Source of the DNA: Chryseobacterium glaciei
GTDB taxonomy: Bacteria; Bacteroidota; Bacteroidia; Flavobacteriales; Weeksellaceae
Length of the DNA: 64,000 bases
Assembly (NCBI RefSeq): GCF_001648155.1
Contig: NZ_CP015199.1
Coordinates: 2,614,501-2,678,500, forward strand
Direction: 5' to 3'
This document shows positions 8,910 through 17,105 of the stretch, in pieces (the stretch's first letter is position 1; each line of letters opens with the position of its first letter). The notes beneath the pieces are model-generated. The model had not been told where the DNA came from and ran no database searches. It worked only from the letters and a program-made list of their open reading frames with translations. A program made the position numbers and the translations under genes.

Positions 8910-9956
8910 TTGGAAAATGAAGTTTTATTTAAATTACGGTACAGATGGTACAGAGTAACGCATTGGGAATTTTGGCCGATGTGGACAATCTATCTACCTT
9001 GCATTTTTTATTATATCTGGATTAGTATTAAATGCAGATCGGTTGGTTTTTTCAAAGCAGTAAATCCGTCAATGATTCATGGTGGAATGACGCTTGAAGA
9101 TAAAAACTATGTGAATCAACTTATTCCTCAAAAGTTTAGAGCAAAATCTTTTTTCGTTAAAGAAAATATTGAAGCGGAAAACGTTTTAGATATTATTAAA
9201 CAAAATCATTTGAGTTATCCCGTTATTTTAAAACCCAATAACGGTTGTAGAGGACGAAATGTTGAGATAATTGAAAATGAAACTCATCTTCATAGTTATT
9301 TGAAAATTTTTGGGAACGAAGATCTTTTACTGGAAGAATATGTTGATTTACGAAAAGAAATAGGAGTGTTCTATATTAGATTTCCAAATTCTGAGAAAGG
9401 CTTCATCAGTGGAGTTGTTGAGAAAAAAGGAGTTGAAGTTGTCGGTGACGGAAAACAGACTTTAGCTGAGTTGATCAAATATAATTTCAGATATCATAAA
9501 TTTTATCCACAGGTTTTTCAGAACACAACTTTTAATGAAAATTATATTCCGGAGAAAGATGAAAGAGTACTTCTCAGCAGTATCGGAAATCATGCAAGAG
9601 GAGCAACTTTTTACGATAGTTCTTATAAAATTTCAGATAAATTGGAGGATTTGTTTAATGAAATATGTTCAAGCATGGACGGATTTTACTACGGCCGATT
9701 TGATGTTAAGTTCAATTCCTGGCGAGACCTTGAAAACGGCGAAAATTTTAAAATAATTGAATTAAATGGTGCCGCTTCCGAGCCAACTTTTATTTACGAC
9801 CCTGAAAATTTTTATCTTTTTGCTATTACAGAAATTATGAGACATTGGGATTATATGTATCAAATTGCAAAAATTAATAAAGAAAAAGGACATCGTTTTA
9901 CAGGTAGAGAAGAATGTTGGAGTCTTTTCAAAGAATATAATCCTTTTTCGATTTAA
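8910..9956 (+). CDS. ATP-grasp domain protein
   Basis: The 348-residue protein begins with a TTG codon. No in-frame ATG lies upstream, and starting later would remove the conserved opening (WEFWPMWTIYLPCIFYYIW). The ATP-grasp fold covers about residues 90-330, with YPVILKPNNGCRGRNV as the ATP-binding strand, a LLLEEYV strand and a metal-binding end (KIIELNGAASEPTFIYDP). Family members ligate a carboxylate to an amine; the substrates are unknown. Its start lies 6 bases after the YHS gene, so both are probably co-transcribed. Confidence 0.85.
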   Translation: MENEVLFKLRYRWYRVTHWEFWPMWTIYLPCIFYYIWISIKCRSVGFFKAVNPSMIHGGMTLEDKNYVNQLIPQKFRAKSFFVKENIEAENVLDIIKQNHLSYPVILKPNNGCRGRNVEIIENETHLHSYLKIFGNEDLLLEEYVDLRKEIGVFYIRFPNSEKGFISGVVEKKGVEVVGDGKQTLAELIKYNFRYHKFYPQVFQNTTFNENYIPEKDERVLLSSIGNHARGATFYDSSYKISDKLEDLFNEICSSMDGFYYGRFDVKFNSWRDLENGENFKIIELNGAASEPTFIYDPENFYLFAITEIMRHWDYMYQIAKINKEKGHRFTGREECWSLFKEYNPFSI

Positions 9957-10005
9957 GTTTTCGAAAAACTTTCCATATGCTAATTATTTATCATTTCTGA
10001 ATCTA

Positions 10006-10013
10006 TACTTTTG
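10006..10013 (+). promoter_or_regulatory. MATE gene promoter -7 element
   Basis: TACTTTTG matches TAnnTTTG and lies 18 bases upstream of the start at 10031. Confidence 0.65.
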
Positions 10014-10030
10014 ACGTAGATTTTACAGCT

Positions 10031-11425
10031 ATGACAAAATATATAGATTTCATCAAAAAAGCATTCAGTAGCGAGAGTGTAGATTATACCAAAATCAGCA
10101 TTAGAAGTGCGGTTCTTCTTTTGGCGATTCCGATGATGCTGGAAATGGCAATGGAATCTGTTTTTGCCTTGGTGGATCTGTATTTTGTAGGTCATCTTAA
10201 AGAAAGTGGATTTGCAATACAAACGGTTGGGCTCACAGAATCTGTACTTTCGATCATGTATTCTATCGCGATCGGAATGAGTATGGCTGCAACAGCATTG
10301 GTTGCAAGAAGAATTGGCGAGAAAAACCCTGAAAAAGCTTCCCAAAGCGCTGCGCAGGTAATTTTGGTGTCATTTGTCATTACTTTTATTTTAAGTTTAG
10401 TTGGAGTTATTTATGCTGAAGAAATTTTAATTCTGATGGGGTCAAAGCCTGAAGCAGCAGCTTATGGTAAAGATTTTACAAGAATTATGATGGGAAGCAG
10501 TGTGGTCATTATGCTTTTGTTTTTAATCAACGGAATTTTCCGAGGAGCAGGAAATGCAGCTATTGCGATGAAAAGTCTTTGGATTGCCAACATTGCCAAT
10601 ATTATTCTTTGTCCGGTTTTAATTAAAGGTTTTGGACCGATCCATGCAATGGGATTAACAGGTGCTGCCCTTGCTACTACGATAGGAAGAAGTATCGGAG
10701 TTATTTATCAATTATATCACCTTTTGGTTGCTGATACGGAGATTAGGATTAAATTAAATTATTTTAAACCTGATTTTAAACTAATTAAATCAACTGTAAA
10801 AATTGCAACGCCGGGAATTTTTCAATTTGTCATTGCATCTTGCAGTTGGATATTTTTAGCAAAATTAGTGGCAACGACTGGAGAAGAAAATGCTTCGGCA
10901 GGTTATCAGACGGCGCTTAGATTAATGATGTTTTTCATGCTTCCGGCTTGGGGATTGAGCAATGCTGCATCAACTTTGGTGGGTCAAAATATGGGTGCGA
11001 ATGAAATGTTGAGAGCAGAACAATCTGTCATGAAAACCGTGAAATATAATGTCATTTTCATGGTTATTGTGAGTTTGCTTTTCTTCTTGTTGGGAGATTT
11101 TCTGGTAGGATTTTTCACAAAAGAAATAGAAATTAAAAATTATGCAACAAACGCTTTACACATCATGAGTGTAGGGTTTATTTTCTACGGAATCGGTATG
11201 GTGATGATTAATGCTTTTAATGGAGCGGGAGATACGTGGACACCGACCTGGATTAATTTTTTCGGATTTTGGATGTTCCAGATTCCGTTGGCGTATTTTC
11301 TTTCAGAACATTTGGGAATGGGGCCAAAAGGAGTTTTTATTTCTATTCCAACAGCAGAAACGTTAATAACAATCGTTGCTTTTATTTTGTTTAAAAAAGG
11401 AAAATGGAAGACAGTTAAAGTTTGA
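10031..11425 (+). CDS. MATE family efflux transporter
   Basis: The 464-residue membrane protein has about 12 predicted transmembrane helices in two similar halves, typical of MATE exporters. Conserved features include IPMMLEMAMESVFALVDLYFVG near the N-terminus and the second-half region ASTLVGQNMGANEMLRAE. MATE proteins export cationic drugs and metabolites using a sodium or proton gradient. The substrate is not readable. It has its own -7 element (10006-10013). Confidence 0.93.
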   Translation: MTKYIDFIKKAFSSESVDYTKISIRSAVLLLAIPMMLEMAMESVFALVDLYFVGHLKESGFAIQTVGLTESVLSIMYSIAIGMSMAATALVARRIGEKNPEKASQSAAQVILVSFVITFILSLVGVIYAEEILILMGSKPEAAAYGKDFTRIMMGSSVVIMLLFLINGIFRGAGNAAIAMKSLWIANIANIILCPVLIKGFGPIHAMGLTGAALATTIGRSIGVIYQLYHLLVADTEIRIKLNYFKPDFKLIKSTVKIATPGIFQFVIASCSWIFLAKLVATTGEENASAGYQTALRLMMFFMLPAWGLSNAASTLVGQNMGANEMLRAEQSVMKTVKYNVIFMVIVSLLFFLLGDFLVGFFTKEIEIKNYATNALHIMSVGFIFYGIGMVMINAFNGAGDTWTPTWINFFGFWMFQIPLAYFLSEHLGMGPKGVFISIPTAETLITIVAFILFKKGKWKTVKV

Positions 11426-11431
11426 TTGCAT

Positions 11432-11463
11432 AGGCTGGAAGTCTGATGCTGGAAGATGGAAGT
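11432..11463. repeat. Short degenerate GCTGGAAG repeats
   Basis: GCTGGAAG occurs twice, followed by a related GATGGAAG, within about 30 bases downstream of the MATE gene. Such purine-rich tandem remnants are common between flavobacterial genes and have no evident function here. Confidence 0.5.
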
Positions 11464-11590
11464 TACGATTGGGATGTAAATTTCATTTTTCAACCTTTAA
11501 GTCAAACATTATAAAATTTTTAACAAGTTAATTGGTTGAGTTTTAAATGTGAATGCTTAAATTCGTAGTAATCAACAAAATAATTCATTT

Positions 11591-11707
11591 ATGGGAAAAG
11601 GAGACAAGAAATCAAGAAGAGGAAAAATCAATAACGGAAGTTATGGTAAAAGAAGGCTAAGAAAGGCTTCAAAACAGATTACACCTTCAGAAGAAAAATC
11701 TAAATAA
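11591..11707 (+). CDS. Small ribosomal protein bTHX
   Basis: A 38-residue, strongly basic protein beginning MGKGDKKSRRGKI and continuing NNGSYGKRRLRK. This matches the bTHX (THX/S31e-like) family, which sits in a cavity of the 30S head in Thermus and Bacteroidota. The family typically starts MGKGDKKTRRGKI, so recognition is firm despite the length. It ends just before a terminator hairpin shared with the convergent DUF937 gene. Confidence 0.9.
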   Translation: MGKGDKKSRRGKINNGSYGKRRLRKASKQITPSEEKSK

Positions 11708-11727
11708 CAGCAATTTTTCTTAAAAAT

Positions 11728-11763
11728 AAAAAAGACCAAAGATTTCTCTTCGGTCTTTTTTTG
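11728..11763. terminator. Bidirectional terminator between bTHX and the DUF937 gene
   Basis: The stem AAAGACC/GGTCTTT extends inward with one mismatch to a TTTC loop. It is flanked by an A-run on the left and a T-run on the right, so it can serve both convergent genes. Confidence 0.75.
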
Positions 11764-11780
11764 TATTCAAATTAAATTAT

Positions 11781-12440
11781 TTATTTTCCGAAAAGGCCGC
11801 CAAGGATATCTCCCAATCCGCCACCGCCTTGTTGTTTCTGTTGGTTTCCACCACCTCCAAGAACGCTTCCTAAAATATCATTTAAAGGATTTCCTGAAGA
11901 TTGAGATTGTCCGCCACCAAGAACACTTCCTAAAATGTCATTCAATGGACTTGAACCTTGAGTCTGAGCCTGATTTGAAGCATTTCCTAAAATACCTCCC
12001 AAAAGATCTCCCAAACCTCCTGCGCCAACATTGCTCTGTTGTTTCTCTTTTCCAATATAACCCATGATAACTGGAGCCAACATTGCCAAAATAGGTCCAA
12101 TTTTATCAATCGAAATTCCTGTGTTCTGTGATAACTGGTTCTCTACATTTTGTTTGTCACCTCCGAAAATGTGACTTAGAATTGAACCTCCTTCTGCCTG
12201 TCTTGCTTCAAGCTGTGAAGAATCATTAAGAATACTTCCGTCGTGATCTTTGTCTAAAGCATTATTCAATGCTTCCGCTTCTTTAGCATCTTGAGATTTA
12301 TTTCTAAGATACGAAATAACCAACGGCGCTGCTACAGCCAATAAAGCGATAATTTGGTTCTTGCTGATGCCAAATTTATTCTCAGCTTGTTGTGCAACTT
12401 CGTTGCCCGTGTTACCTGTAAGTAGGTCGATTAAACTCAT
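11781..12440 (-). CDS. DUF937 domain-containing protein
   Basis: The 219-residue protein starts MSLIDLLTGNTGNEVAQQAE, the usual DUF937 opening. Two DUF937-like helical segments follow (NQIIALLAVAAPLVISYLR, and KIGPILAMLAPVIMGYIGK near residues 112-130). The C-terminal third is low-complexity, rich in Gly, Gln and Ser, with two near-identical LNDILGSVLGGG units and a related GLGDILGG end. The function of DUF937 is not established. It is cytoplasmic, with no signal peptide. A -7 element lies at 12470-12477. Confidence 0.88.
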   Translation of the reverse strand: MSLIDLLTGNTGNEVAQQAENKFGISKNQIIALLAVAAPLVISYLRNKSQDAKEAEALNNALDKDHDGSILNDSSQLEARQAEGGSILSHIFGGDKQNVENQLSQNTGISIDKIGPILAMLAPVIMGYIGKEKQQSNVGAGGLGDLLGGILGNASNQAQTQGSSPLNDILGSVLGGGQSQSSGNPLNDILGSVLGGGGNQQKQQGGGGLGDILGGLFGK

Positions 12441-12469
12441 GTTTGTGTTTGTTTTATTATTAAGTAAAC

Positions 12470-12477
12470 CAAAGTTA
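12470..12477 (-). promoter_or_regulatory. DUF937 gene promoter -7 element
   Basis: It reads TAACTTTG on the minus strand, 29 bases upstream of the start codon. Confidence 0.6.
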
Positions 12478-12593
12478 TCAAAAAATATTCCTCAATATTT
12501 TTTTTTAATCTAAAATTAATGTTAAAGTTTATGAATTTCTTTAAGTTGTTGATTTTTAGATTAAAAATTTACAATGATTTAGCTTAAAACTTT

Positions 12594-13103
12594 TTAATTT
12601 TTTAAAATAGGAACATTTGAACATGCTTCCCCAAACATCAAAGATTTTACAATTGGCTGTAATTGTTCTACCAGTTCTATATAAGCATTTTCGGGTATTT
12701 CTTTATCAGAACAACCTTTTACCAAAACCCTTTTTCCTCTCATTTCCTCGAAGTCGTAAGTCTGAACGGCGTTGTGCATTAAAATAACTTCAAGATCCTC
12801 ATGATTTCCAAAAACAATCTTTTTTGCGACACCTGTAAGTTTCGCTGTTAATACAAAATACGCCCAAAGAGGAACGATTGCATCCGCTGAATTATAAATG
12901 TAAATATAAGTGTCCTCATATTCTTCTGTATTGATTAATGCAACTTTTTCACGAAAATCTTTTTCTTTCAATATCATTTCCATGAAAAGAAAATCTTTAA
13001 GATCAATGCCTTTTCTTACACCTTTCGGAACAAGGGTAGCAAGATCAAAATTTATAAGACCACTCTCTGCAACTTTATTTCTGATTTCAAATTCTTCTGA
13101 CAT
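12594..13103 (-). CDS. DUF2480 family protein
   Basis: The 169-residue soluble protein matches the Bacteroidota DUF2480 family as I know it: an opening with VAESGLINFDL, a central YIYIYNSADAIVPLWAYFVL, and a C-terminal RVLVKGCSDKEIPENAYIELV. Its function is unknown. It diverges from the lpxB leader region, and the two -7 elements overlap (13114-13131), so the two transcripts may compete. Confidence 0.85.
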   Translation of the reverse strand: MSEEFEIRNKVAESGLINFDLATLVPKGVRKGIDLKDFLFMEMILKEKDFREKVALINTEEYEDTYIYIYNSADAIVPLWAYFVLTAKLTGVAKKIVFGNHEDLEVILMHNAVQTYDFEEMRGKRVLVKGCSDKEIPENAYIELVEQLQPIVKSLMFGEACSNVPILKN

Positions 13104-13113
13104 TTTTTATCAT

Positions 13114-13121
13114 TATCTTTG
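13114..13121 (+). promoter_or_regulatory. Candidate -7 element for the lpxB transcript
   Basis: TATCTTTG matches TAnnTTTG. It would give a leader of about 135 bases carrying the hairpin at 13174-13227. Confidence 0.5.
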
Positions 13122-13123
13122 AA

Positions 13124-13131
13124 CAAATTTA
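13124..13131 (-). promoter_or_regulatory. DUF2480 gene promoter -7 element
   Basis: It reads TAAATTTG on the minus strand, 20 bases upstream of the start at 13103. Confidence 0.6.
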
Positions 13132-13173
13132 CAAATTAAGATCTTACAAAGCTCTAATTTGTTCTCTATCCTT

Positions 13174-13246
13174 ATCATAGAAACCTCCCATGATGACAAA
13201 TTATTCAATTAAAAGGAGGTTCTTGATGGCCAAGAAAAATAAATAA
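13174..13246 (+). promoter_or_regulatory. Leader hairpin and 6-codon ORF upstream of lpxB
   Basis: A strong Shine-Dalgarno sequence (AAAGGAGG, 13212-13219) precedes ATG 13226 of a 6-codon ORF, MAKKNK, with stop at 13244. The upstream AACCTCC (13182-13188) pairs perfectly with GGAGGTT (13215-13221). Pairing extends, with two single-base bulges, to ATCA (13174-13177) with TGAT (13224-13227). The stem would hide both the Shine-Dalgarno and the start codon. Strong Shine-Dalgarno sequences are rare in this group. A regulatory role is inference. Confidence 0.5.
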
Positions 13247-13262
13247 AAAGGTTTCAGCAAAA

Positions 13263-14366
13263 ATGAAATATTATATTATCGCAGGAGAGGCGTCCGGAGA
13301 TTTACACGGAAGTAATTTAATGAAGTCTTTAAAAAAGAAAGATCCCAACGCAGAATTTCGTTTCTGGGGAGGTGATTTGATGAAAGAGCAGGGCGGAACA
13401 TTGGTGAAACATTACCGTGATCTTGCATTCATGGGCTTTTTGGAGGTTGCGATGAACCTTAGAACGATCCTGAATAATATTAAAATTTGTAAAGAAGATA
13501 TTAAAGCTCATCGCCCAGATGTTTTAATTTTAGTTGATTATCCCGGCTTTAATTTAAGAATAGCAAAATTTGCAAAGGAACTTGGAATCAAAGTTATCTA
13601 TTATATTTCTCCACAGCTTTGGGCTTGGAAAGAGGGTAGAGTTGAGATCATCAAAAAATATGTTGATGAAATGATGGTGATTCTTCCATTCGAGGAAGAT
13701 TTCTACAAAAAACATGGAGTTCATTCTCATTTTGTGGGACATCCGTTGTTGGATGCCATTTCGAGTTTAAAAGAAATTAGGACTGATGATTTCAAAAAAG
13801 AGCACGGCTTAAATGAAAAAGAAATCATCGCACTTTTACCGGGTTCTCGAAAACAGGAAGTTGAGAAAATGCTTGAAATAATGCTTTCCGTTCGACCTCA
13901 TTTTAAAAATTATCAATTCGTAATTGCCGGTGCTCCAAGTCTTCCGAAAGAATTTTATCAAAAATATGTTGACGATAACGTTCATTTTGTTTCGAATAAA
14001 ACATATGATTTATTAAGATGTTCAAAAGCCGCTTTGGTAACGTCCGGAACAGCAACTTTAGAAACCGCTTTGTTGAATGTTCCTGAAGTAGTTTGTTATC
14101 GCGGAAGTAAAATTTCTTACGCGATTGCAAAAAGATTGGTGAAAAATATCAAGTATATTTCTTTGGTTAATTTGATTATGGATAGGGAAGTCGTAAAAGA
14201 ATTAATTCAAAACGATTTGAATACTAAAAGTCTTGTTGAAGAATTAAACAAAGTTTTGGAAGGGGAGAAAAGAACCCAACTTTTAAAAGATTACGAATTA
14301 TTAAGAGAAAAGCTTGGCGGAAGCGGAGCAAGCGATCACGCAGCAGATGTGATTTTAAAAGTTTAA
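13263..14366 (+). CDS. lpxB: Lipid-A-disaccharide synthase
   Basis: A 367-residue GT19 glycosyltransferase. It joins UDP-2,3-diacylglucosamine and lipid X into the lipid A disaccharide at the inner membrane. It begins MKYYIIAGEASGDLHGSNL, the LpxB signature, and carries VDYPGFNLRIAKFAKE, YYISPQLWAWKEGRV and LLPGSRKQEVEKML further in. TSGTATLETALLNVP near residue 260 is the usual sugar-nucleotide binding region. The length fits the family. It is followed by a terminator at 14386-14412. Confidence 0.96.
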   Translation: MKYYIIAGEASGDLHGSNLMKSLKKKDPNAEFRFWGGDLMKEQGGTLVKHYRDLAFMGFLEVAMNLRTILNNIKICKEDIKAHRPDVLILVDYPGFNLRIAKFAKELGIKVIYYISPQLWAWKEGRVEIIKKYVDEMMVILPFEEDFYKKHGVHSHFVGHPLLDAISSLKEIRTDDFKKEHGLNEKEIIALLPGSRKQEVEKMLEIMLSVRPHFKNYQFVIAGAPSLPKEFYQKYVDDNVHFVSNKTYDLLRCSKAALVTSGTATLETALLNVPEVVCYRGSKISYAIAKRLVKNIKYISLVNLIMDREVVKELIQNDLNTKSLVEELNKVLEGEKRTQLLKDYELLREKLGGSGASDHAADVILKV

Positions 14367-14385
14367 AATATTGAATTATTCATAT

Positions 14386-14416
14386 AAATCGTAGAAATTT
14401 TTTCTGCGATTTTTCT
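14386..14416 (+). terminator. Terminator after lpxB
   Basis: An 11-base-pair stem AAATCGTAGAA/TTCTGCGATTT (one G-T pair) is followed by TTCTTTTA. Confidence 0.7.
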
Positions 14417-14513
14417 TTTATAAAACGAATGTAGGCTCGTTTTGCAAATTCTCAAATATTGATGTGTTATTTTTATTTCAAATAAATATTTTTGAAAAAC
14501 ACAATTTTTTTGA

Positions 14514-16283
14514 TTGAATAAACAACCGCTCTTGATTCTGGTGATCTGTTTTATTCTTGGGATTTTTCTCCAAGATCGATTTCCTTTGGATGAAACTGCC
14601 GTTTTTTTAATAATAGGTATTTGCTTACTTATTTTAATTTCTACCTTTTTTAAATCTTATTTTTTATTTAAGCTAAAGCCTTATGCATTGGGTTTGATGT
14701 TTTTTGGAGTCGGGATTTCTCTTCATTTTTTTAACGGATTTTCTTCTGAAAAAACGATTAATTCTCAAAATGAAACCATCGTTTTTAAGATTTCTAAAAA
14801 ACTAAATTCTACAGAGAAATATAAAAAATATGAAGTAGTTGCTCAATTGCAAAAAGAAGATTTCAATTCTATTTTATTTATTCCAAGAATTAATGAAGAG
14901 CTTGATTTTAAGCATTATTACAAAGCTAAAGTATATGTAACTCAGCCAGAATCTCCTCAATATAATTTTCAGTTTGACTACGCCAAATATTTACAGCGAA
15001 AAAATATTGACCGTCAATGTTATTTATCTGATGAATTTTCTTCTGCTGTAAGAAATGATTTAAGCTGGAATGAAAAAATCCTCCAGAAAAGGCTTGAAGT
15101 TCTCCAAAATATTGATCAATCTAAAATGTCACCGCAAAGCCGGGAGTTTTTAAAAGGAATTATTTTAGCAGACCGAACAGAAATTGATTCGGAAGTTGCT
15201 CAAGATTTTAATAAATCAGGATTGGTGCATTTTCTGGCGATTTCCGGAACTCATATTGTTGTGATTTTCGGATTATTCTACTTTTTATGTATGTATTTTC
15301 TTCCTTTAAAATGGAGGAAATACGTAATTATTTTAAGTTTGATATTTATCTGGTTATTTGCCGCTTTCATCGGATTTGGAAATTCCGTTTTGCGTTCCTG
15401 TATTATGTTGACTGTGTATTTTATTTATGTTTTACTTCAAAGAAAACCGGATTTATTGCATTCTTTGGCGTTGTCAGCTTTTATTATTTTGATCTTAGAT
15501 ACCCAACAGATTTTTGATGTGGGATTTCAATTGAGTTTTACGGCTGTTCTTGGAATTTTTTGGTTAAATCAACCGATTTTAAAATATTTCCCAAAACAGG
15601 ATAATTACTTGAAAAAAATACTTTTCAATACGATTTCAATTTCTGTTTCAGCACAATTGGCAACGCTTCCGTTGGTATTGTATTATTTTCATCAGTTTTC
15701 ATTCATTTCAATTCTAGCGAATTTTATTATTGTCCCTTTTTCTGAGGTTATTATTGTCTTTTCTTTTTTTATGACAGCTTTAATTGCTTTTAAAATTGAT
15801 TTTGGTTTGATCAATATTGTATATGATTTTACCATTAAAATTTTGTTGAAAAGTATCCATTGGTTCGCTGATTTTGATTCATTATTTTTTGAAAATATCC
15901 CAATGAATTTGGTTGAGGTTTTTTCACTTTTTGTAATAGTTTATTTGCTGAGGTTTGCCATTTTAAAATTCAATTATAAAAATTCAGGAAGATTGATAAT
16001 AGCAGTTTTTGCATTTTTAATGGTACGAATAAGTTGTAATACAATTGAATATCAAAAAGAAGAAATCCTGCTTCATGATTTTTATAAACATAAAGTATTT
16101 TCTGTGAAAAAGGGAAATGAAGTTTGTTTTTGGGTTGAAAATAATTCAAATGTTGATAAGATTACTAAATATATCATCAATCCATACAAATCTTCAAGGA
16201 GATTACGCGCTACTGAAGTAAAATTTTTCCCAACTTTAACACAAAAGGTGGTATACAAGGGTAAAGTTTACAATATAAATTAA
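14514..16283 (+). CDS. ComEC/Rec2-related competence protein
   Basis: The 589-residue polytopic membrane protein has an N-terminal hydrophobic region, a DUF4131-like soluble segment (about residues 75-175) and the ComEC/Rec2 competence domain. The hallmark FNKSGLVHFLAISGTHIVV lies near residues 233-251, followed by about eight helices. ComEC forms the inner-membrane channel for single-stranded DNA uptake. The C-terminal metallo-beta-lactamase domain of longer ComEC proteins is absent; only about 90 residues follow the last helices. The start is TTG at 14514; no ATG fits. Confidence 0.88.
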   Translation: MNKQPLLILVICFILGIFLQDRFPLDETAVFLIIGICLLILISTFFKSYFLFKLKPYALGLMFFGVGISLHFFNGFSSEKTINSQNETIVFKISKKLNSTEKYKKYEVVAQLQKEDFNSILFIPRINEELDFKHYYKAKVYVTQPESPQYNFQFDYAKYLQRKNIDRQCYLSDEFSSAVRNDLSWNEKILQKRLEVLQNIDQSKMSPQSREFLKGIILADRTEIDSEVAQDFNKSGLVHFLAISGTHIVVIFGLFYFLCMYFLPLKWRKYVIILSLIFIWLFAAFIGFGNSVLRSCIMLTVYFIYVLLQRKPDLLHSLALSAFIILILDTQQIFDVGFQLSFTAVLGIFWLNQPILKYFPKQDNYLKKILFNTISISVSAQLATLPLVLYYFHQFSFISILANFIIVPFSEVIIVFSFFMTALIAFKIDFGLINIVYDFTIKILLKSIHWFADFDSLFFENIPMNLVEVFSLFVIVYLLRFAILKFNYKNSGRLIIAVFAFLMVRISCNTIEYQKEEILLHDFYKHKVFSVKKGNEVCFWVENNSNVDKITKYIINPYKSSRRLRATEVKFFPTLTQKVVYKGKVYNIN

Positions 16284-16396
16284 TTGTTGCCTTTTTTTGT
16301 TTTTCCTTTATTTATAATGCTTTATAGGCTTATTTAGAAAGATTACAAACTGACTAATAGTGAGATTTCTCACTTTTGAGTATAGTTAACATTTCT

Positions 16397-16404
16397 TAAT
16401 TTTG
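16397..16404 (+). promoter_or_regulatory. sdhCAB promoter -7 element
   Basis: TAATTTTG matches TAnnTTTG, 24 bases upstream of the sdhC start. Confidence 0.65.
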
Positions 16405-16427
16405 TAGAAATTCAAATTTAAACTTAT

Positions 16428-17090
16428 ATGGCAGGTTTAACGAGTTCTACAATAGGTAGAAAATATGCTATGGCATTATCAGCTATGTTTTTGCTGATTT
16501 TTCTTATACTGCATTTAACGACAAACTTATTATCCGTTATCAATCGCGATGCTTTCAATACGGCATCAGATTTCATGGGGTATAATCCTTTTGTTCAGTT
16601 CCTCATGCAACCTGTTCTGGGTTTTGCAGTTCTTTTCCATTTTATTCTGGGATTTGTATTAGAGGTTAAGAATAACAAAGCGCGTCCTATAAAATACGCT
16701 GCAAACAACGCTTCTGTGAATTCTTCATGGATGTCTAGAAATATGATTATTTCTGGTGCTGTTGTTTTAGCATTTTTAGGATTGCACTTATATGATTTCT
16801 GGTTACATGAAATTAATTACAAGTATGTTGAAGGACTAGCTCCTGATGCAGAACGTTTTTGGCCGGAATTGCACGAAAAGTTTGCTGATATCTGGAGAGT
16901 GGCAATCTATGTAATTGCTTTTGTTTTATTGGGATTACACTTAGCTCACGGTTTTCAGTCTTCTTTCCAATCAATTGGTGCAAGACATCCGAAATACACT
17001 CCGGTAATTAAAGCTTTAGGAAAATGGTATTCAATCCTTATTCCTGCAGGATTTATTTTTATTGCGATTTTTCATTTTATAACTCAATAA
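16428..17090 (+). CDS. sdhC: Succinate dehydrogenase cytochrome b subunit
   Basis: The 220-residue integral membrane protein has five hydrophobic helices and conserved His residues (for example LILHLTTNLLS, VLFHFILG, FLGLHLYDFW, LGLHLAHGFQSS, IAIFHFITQ). It is the single-polypeptide, di-haem type B anchor typical of Bacteroidota, so no sdhD is needed. It anchors SdhA and SdhB to the inner membrane and passes electrons to menaquinone. It lies 15 bases before sdhA in a three-gene operon. Confidence 0.95.
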   Translation: MAGLTSSTIGRKYAMALSAMFLLIFLILHLTTNLLSVINRDAFNTASDFMGYNPFVQFLMQPVLGFAVLFHFILGFVLEVKNNKARPIKYAANNASVNSSWMSRNMIISGAVVLAFLGLHLYDFWLHEINYKYVEGLAPDAERFWPELHEKFADIWRVAIYVIAFVLLGLHLAHGFQSSFQSIGARHPKYTPVIKALGKWYSILIPAGFIFIAIFHFITQ

Positions 17091-17105
17091 TATCAATATA
17101 CTAAT

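Noticed and set aside
11781..11960. CRISPR-like array in the DUF937 gene
   Set aside because: The repeats are two in-frame LNDILGSVLGGG units in a Gly-rich tail, not spaced direct repeats. No CRISPR array was seen anywhere in the window.
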